The notes under the pieces: model-generated | What the model was told of the DNA's origin: nothing | Database searches by the model: none | Seen by the model: the letters and a program-made list of their open reading frames with translations, nothing else | Position numbers and translations under genes: made by a program | Assembly (NCBI GenBank): GCA_028571685.1 | Contig: CM053143.1 | Span: forward strand, 138,604,829 to 138,668,828 | DNA: 64,000 nucleotides | Direction: 5' to 3' | DNA from: Heterohyrax brucei | Taxonomy: Eukaryota > Chordata > Mammalia > Hyracoidea > Procaviidae | Part shown: positions 61,455 through 64,000 of the stretch, piece by piece | How positions within the stretch are numbered: position 1 is the first letter of the stretch | Layout of the letters: each line of letters starts with the position of its first letter

Positions 61455-61612
61455 GCTACTTGGGGTCTTGTGCAGTGCTTAAGCATTTGGATGCTAACCA
61501 AAAGTTAAGTGGTTCAAATCTACCAGCTGGTCCTTGGAAACAGTTCTACTCTATTCTATAGGGTCACTGTGAGTTGGAATCAGCTCAGTGGAAATGGTTT
61601 TGGTTTGGGGTA
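61455..61612 (+). mobile_element. AfroSINE, short
   Basis: GGGGTCTTGTGCAGTGCTTA, GGATGCTAACCAAAAGTTAA, AGCTGGTCCTTGGAAACAGT (about 14 bases missing after it) and GAGTTGGAATCAGCTCAGTG. Confidence 0.92.
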
Positions 61613-61824
61613 TAGAAGTACCTTTTGAATAATCAGCAAATTACATGCCAAGCTTTTTATGTAAAAAGTCCTTTCCCCACCACCACAGAGAGATGTTTCA
61701 TAGTTTACTGGAGTTGTAAGGGCATTTTGAGTCCCTCCACCCCAAATTTCAATGCACTTGCTCTAACTGTCTGTCTTAGCACAGTAGTAGGCTTTAGGGA
61801 GTTATGCACTAAGAAAGCTGAGGG

Positions 61825-62015
61825 GGCGCTGGTGATTCAGTGGTAGAATTCTTGCCATCTATGCAGTAGATCCAGGTTCAATTTCTAGGCAACGAGCCTA
61901 ACGCACAGACACTACCCATCTGTTGCTGGAGGCCTGAGTGTTGCTGTGATGCTGAACTGGTTTCAGTAGAGCTTCCACACTAAGCCAAACAAGTGAGAAT
62001 GAAGACTAGAGAAAG
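61825..62015 (+). mobile_element. tRNA-Gly-headed SINE, 3'-truncated
   Basis: Best preserved tRNA head here: GCGCTGGTGATTCAGTGGTA, GAATTCTTGCC and a CCAGGTTCAATTTC B box. Then CACTACCCATCTGTTGCTGG and GCTGAACTGGTTTCAGTAGA. The RTE-like end is absent. Confidence 0.9.
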
Positions 62016-62049
62016 ACGAGGGTTGAAGTGAGACTGCTCTTTATACATC

Positions 62050-62319
62050 TGTCTTAGTTACCTGGTGCTGCTGTAACAGATACACTGCAAGTGGGTAGCT
62101 TTCAAAAACAGAAGTTTCTTCTCTCACAGTCTAGGAGGCTAGAATTCTGAATTCATGGTATCAGCTCCAAGAGAAGCCTTTCTCTATCTGTCGGCTCCGG
62201 AGGAAGGTACTTGCCATCATTAATCTGCCCCTGGTCTAGGAGTTTCTCAACACAGGGTCTCTGGGTCCAAAAGATCCACTCTGGTCCTGGCACTACTCTC
62301 TTGGTGCTATGAGGTCCCT
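62050..62319 (-). mobile_element. MaLR LTR, antisense, partial
   Basis: TGTCTTAGTTACCTGGTGCT, CACAGTCTAGGAGGCTAGAA, CTGTCGGCTCCGGAGGAAGG and TTGGTGCTATGAGGTCCCT. The rest is replaced by an AfroSINE end (62320-62430). Confidence 0.88.
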
Positions 62320-62430
62320 CAGAAGAAAGACCTAGTGGTCAACTTTACAAAGAAATCAGCCATTGAAAATCCTTTGATGTGCAGTTCTACTCAGACCCAT
62401 ATCGACTCGATAGTAACTGATCACCCTGAA
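62320..62430 (+). mobile_element. AfroSINE, long, 3' part
   Basis: CAGAAGAAAGACCTAGTGGT, AAATCAGCCATTGAAAATCC and ATCGACTCGATAGTAACTGA. Confidence 0.85.
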
Positions 62431-62822
62431 TCCAGAGCCTGGGCTCTCGATAACTTTTTATGTTGAATAATTTCAGTACAAAGCTCTTGAGTTGCTCTTT
62501 ATTGGGTCATCATTCCAAAGAAGACAGATAAAGCGCAAGAGGAGGCTTCTCATTTCTCCAGTTTTCACCCATGCTAACAGTTCTGCAGAATCCACATGCT
62601 AATACCTTAGTCTGAGTATCCACTCTGTTTCACAGAAGGGCGGCAGCCCGTCTCATCCTACTTTCTCTGTGGCCTGAACTTGCAGCATTGGATTGGAATG
62701 AGAGACAAGTGAGAGTACTATTTCCTCTAGTTTGACACCACACTGAGCCTCCTTGGCATGAAGGATTATATATCTATGCTCGTGACTGGCTGTCACCTCT
62801 GGGAGAAGAAGCCTGTCATCGT
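62431..62822. other. Unassigned DNA
   Basis: About 390 bases with no recognised element. Confidence 0.4.
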
Positions 62823-62920
62823 GTCTTAGTCATCTAGTGGTACTGCTGTAACAGAAATATCCTAAGTGGATGGCTTTAACAAAGAGAAATTTATTTTTCT
62901 CACAGAAGAGTAGAAGATTC
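62823..62920 (-). mobile_element. MaLR LTR, antisense, short end fragment
   Basis: TGTCTTAGTCATCTAGTGGT, CTGTAACAGAAATATCCTAA and TGGATGGCTTTAACAAAGAG; it fades after the CTCACAG block. Confidence 0.85.
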
Positions 62921-63512
62921 TGAAAATCTCATGTTCTGAAGCCTATCTTTATTCCCAAGGATCAAGGCCAGCTCTGTGACAATGTCTGCCTTATGCATAA
63001 GAGAAGGTGGATATCCATCGGGGTAAAATTCCCATGCTAAGTACCCAGGGGTGCTTGACGAAGAGTCCGCTCTGCCTTCCGTGAGCAGTCAATTCCTAAC
63101 GTAAAGGGAGGGGGCTGTCAGGCAAGGCTGCTTTTATTACAAAATGCTTCATCCATTTTTATCTTCTGGATTTCAGATGCATTTAATTATCCATCCTAAA
63201 TGCCATATTCTGCTTTTAATGAAAATTCTAAATAAGGAGGGGCAGGGGGAAGAACATAGACTCAGATGCAAATTATTTGGTGTTTTGTTTATGTGAAGGA
63301 AAATACAAAGAGCACCGGATTGCTTCTCCATGGACTACAGGCACTGTGCTTTGGAGCTTGTTTTCAGCTAACAATAGAATTTCAATATCATCATCAATAA
63401 ATTTCCATGGAATATCAAGAATCAAATTTATCTCTTGTTTGCAATCTCTGGGCATTATAAGCTGACAATTCACTGAGGAATCTAGAGCTACAGAAGGCGT
63501 ATTTATACATAT
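62921..63512. other. Unassigned DNA; one unexplained short frame
   Basis: A 66-codon minus-strand frame (63273-63473) includes EINLILDIPWKFIDDD and IEILLLAENKL. It has a more protein-like composition than other frames here but matches no family known to me. No splice sites are convincing. Confidence 0.35.
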
Positions 63513-63706
63513 TTATTGTTGTCAGGTACTGTTGACTTCATTTTTGATTCATGGTGACCCCATGCGACAGAGTCGTGCTGCTTCATAGGGTGCTCTAAGC
63601 TGCTCTCTTTACGTGAGCAGGTCACCAGGTCTTTCTTCTGGGGAGCCACTGTGTGGGTTTGAACTGCCAACCTTTGAGTCAGCAGTGTAGTACCTAACCA
63701 TTGTGT
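63513..63706 (-). mobile_element. AfroSINE, long, antisense
   Basis: TTGTTGTCAGGTACTGTTGA, TGGTGACCCCATGCGACAGA, TCACCAGGTCTTTCTTCTGG and CTGCCAACCTTTGAGTCAGC. Confidence 0.92.
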
Positions 63707-63724
63707 AAAGAGCTGGCTTGCCCT

Positions 63725-63758
63725 TGGTCTCTCTGTCTTTCTCTCTGTCTCTCCCTCT

Positions 63759-63806
<48 letters not shown>
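63725..63806 (+). repeat. TC-rich tract and (CA)n microsatellite
   Basis: CTCTCTGTC-type tract, then about 21 CA units (63763-63804). Minus-strand frames made of CV repeats are artefacts of it. Confidence 0.95.
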
Positions 63807-63807
<1 letters not shown>

Positions 63808-63929
63808 TTTCCTTAAATTAAATTTTTAAGAATATTTATTCAACTTGTATTCTCTGCTGGGCATTATGTTGTTTGTAATTCCTAGGAGCTCAGATTCAAA
63901 TCATCAAACAGATCAATAAGAAAATTAAT

Positions 63930-64000
63930 AATTGAATACAAATTATAACTAACACTTATTGAGTACTTGGTAGATGCCAGGCATTGTGGTAAGTGCTCTA
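63930..64000 (-). mobile_element. MIR-type start, antisense, cut by the window end
   Basis: AACACTTATTGAGTACTTGG, AGATGCCAGGCATTGTGGTA and AGTGCTCTA match the antisense MIR beginning. Confidence 0.75.

Noticed and set aside
61825-61900. tRNA-Gly-like sequence as a real tRNA gene
   Set aside because: The A- and B-box regions are diverged and the text continues into the SINE body; it is a SINE head and not a functional tRNA gene.
63503-63806. Frames starting with Cys-Val repeats
   Set aside because: Translations of the CA microsatellite followed by an antisense AfroSINE.
1-64000. CRISPR array, operon, riboswitch or prophage signals
   Set aside because: The sequence is mammalian; repeats are dispersed SINEs with target duplications and none are regularly spaced. 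No bacterial gene organisation is present.

Overview
The window is mammalian nuclear DNA with no protein-coding gene that I can recognise. It is a dense mosaic of retroelements. About 57 copies of a tRNA-headed SINE are present. Its sense 5' end reads like GGAACCCTGGTGGTGCAGTGG and its 3' end like a GAATCGACTCGACGGCAA core followed by a T-rich tail. This is the AfroSINE family, and the LINE beside it is the RTE of afrotherians (the RTE1 type known from elephant). The host is therefore an afrotherian, most likely a paenungulate (elephant, sea cow or hyrax). The order is well supported; the species is a guess. Most copies are clearly diverged from each other, so the locus has had little recent insertion.

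Terms used below: 'short' AfroSINE = about 160 bp; 'long' AfroSINE = about 200 bp, with an extra middle block resembling GAAAGACCTGGTGATCTGCT. A third SINE has a tRNA-Gly-like head (B box resembling GGTTCGATTCC) joined to blocks shared with the RTE. All three carry a 3' end resembling the RTE 3' end.

Layout. 1-11 kb: two internally deleted RTE copies with matching junctions (376-1310, 3180-3645), an MLT1-like LTR, scattered AfroSINEs and a 1.9 kb SINE-free stretch (7.7-9.6 kb). 11.4-14.2 kb: a 2.1 kb antisense RTE and an old L1 piece, both split by AfroSINEs, followed by a 2.2 kb quiet stretch. 17-20.5 kb: the densest part. Two tandem MIRs are followed by an AfroSINE that holds a MaLR LTR (which itself holds an L1 3' UTR) and a second AfroSINE, then by a Tc1/mariner-type transposon with terminal inverted repeats and an internal deletion. 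21-31 kb: tandem AfroSINEs, an RTE split by a solo LTR with a 5-bp target duplication, and an LTR inside an LTR of opposite orientation. 35-43 kb: an antisense RTE inside an L1 piece, a truncated RTE inside an AfroSINE tail, an ERV1-like LTR, and a fold-back made of two mariner 3' ends. 49-57 kb: two L1 insertions with clear target duplications (one keeps the last 182 codons of ORF2 open), and a 3 kb nest in which an ERVL-type LTR holds a sense RTE and an antisense RTE, the latter holding a second LTR. 57.9-64 kb: more MaLR LTRs, SINEs and CA/GT repeats.

How the parts relate. L1 is the expected machinery only for the L1 insertions. AfroSINE and the tRNA-Gly SINE end like the RTE and lack a poly(A) tail, so they were probably copied by RTE reverse transcriptase (inferred from sequence; RTE/Bov-B-type mobilisation of such SINEs is established for the clade). 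The nesting order gives a relative history: MIR, L2, MER5, old L1 and MLT-type LTRs first; RTE, long AfroSINE and MaLR LTRs next; short AfroSINE and the last L1s latest. Endpoints without a stated target duplication are accurate to about 5-15 bases. All family names come from sequence memory, not from a database search.
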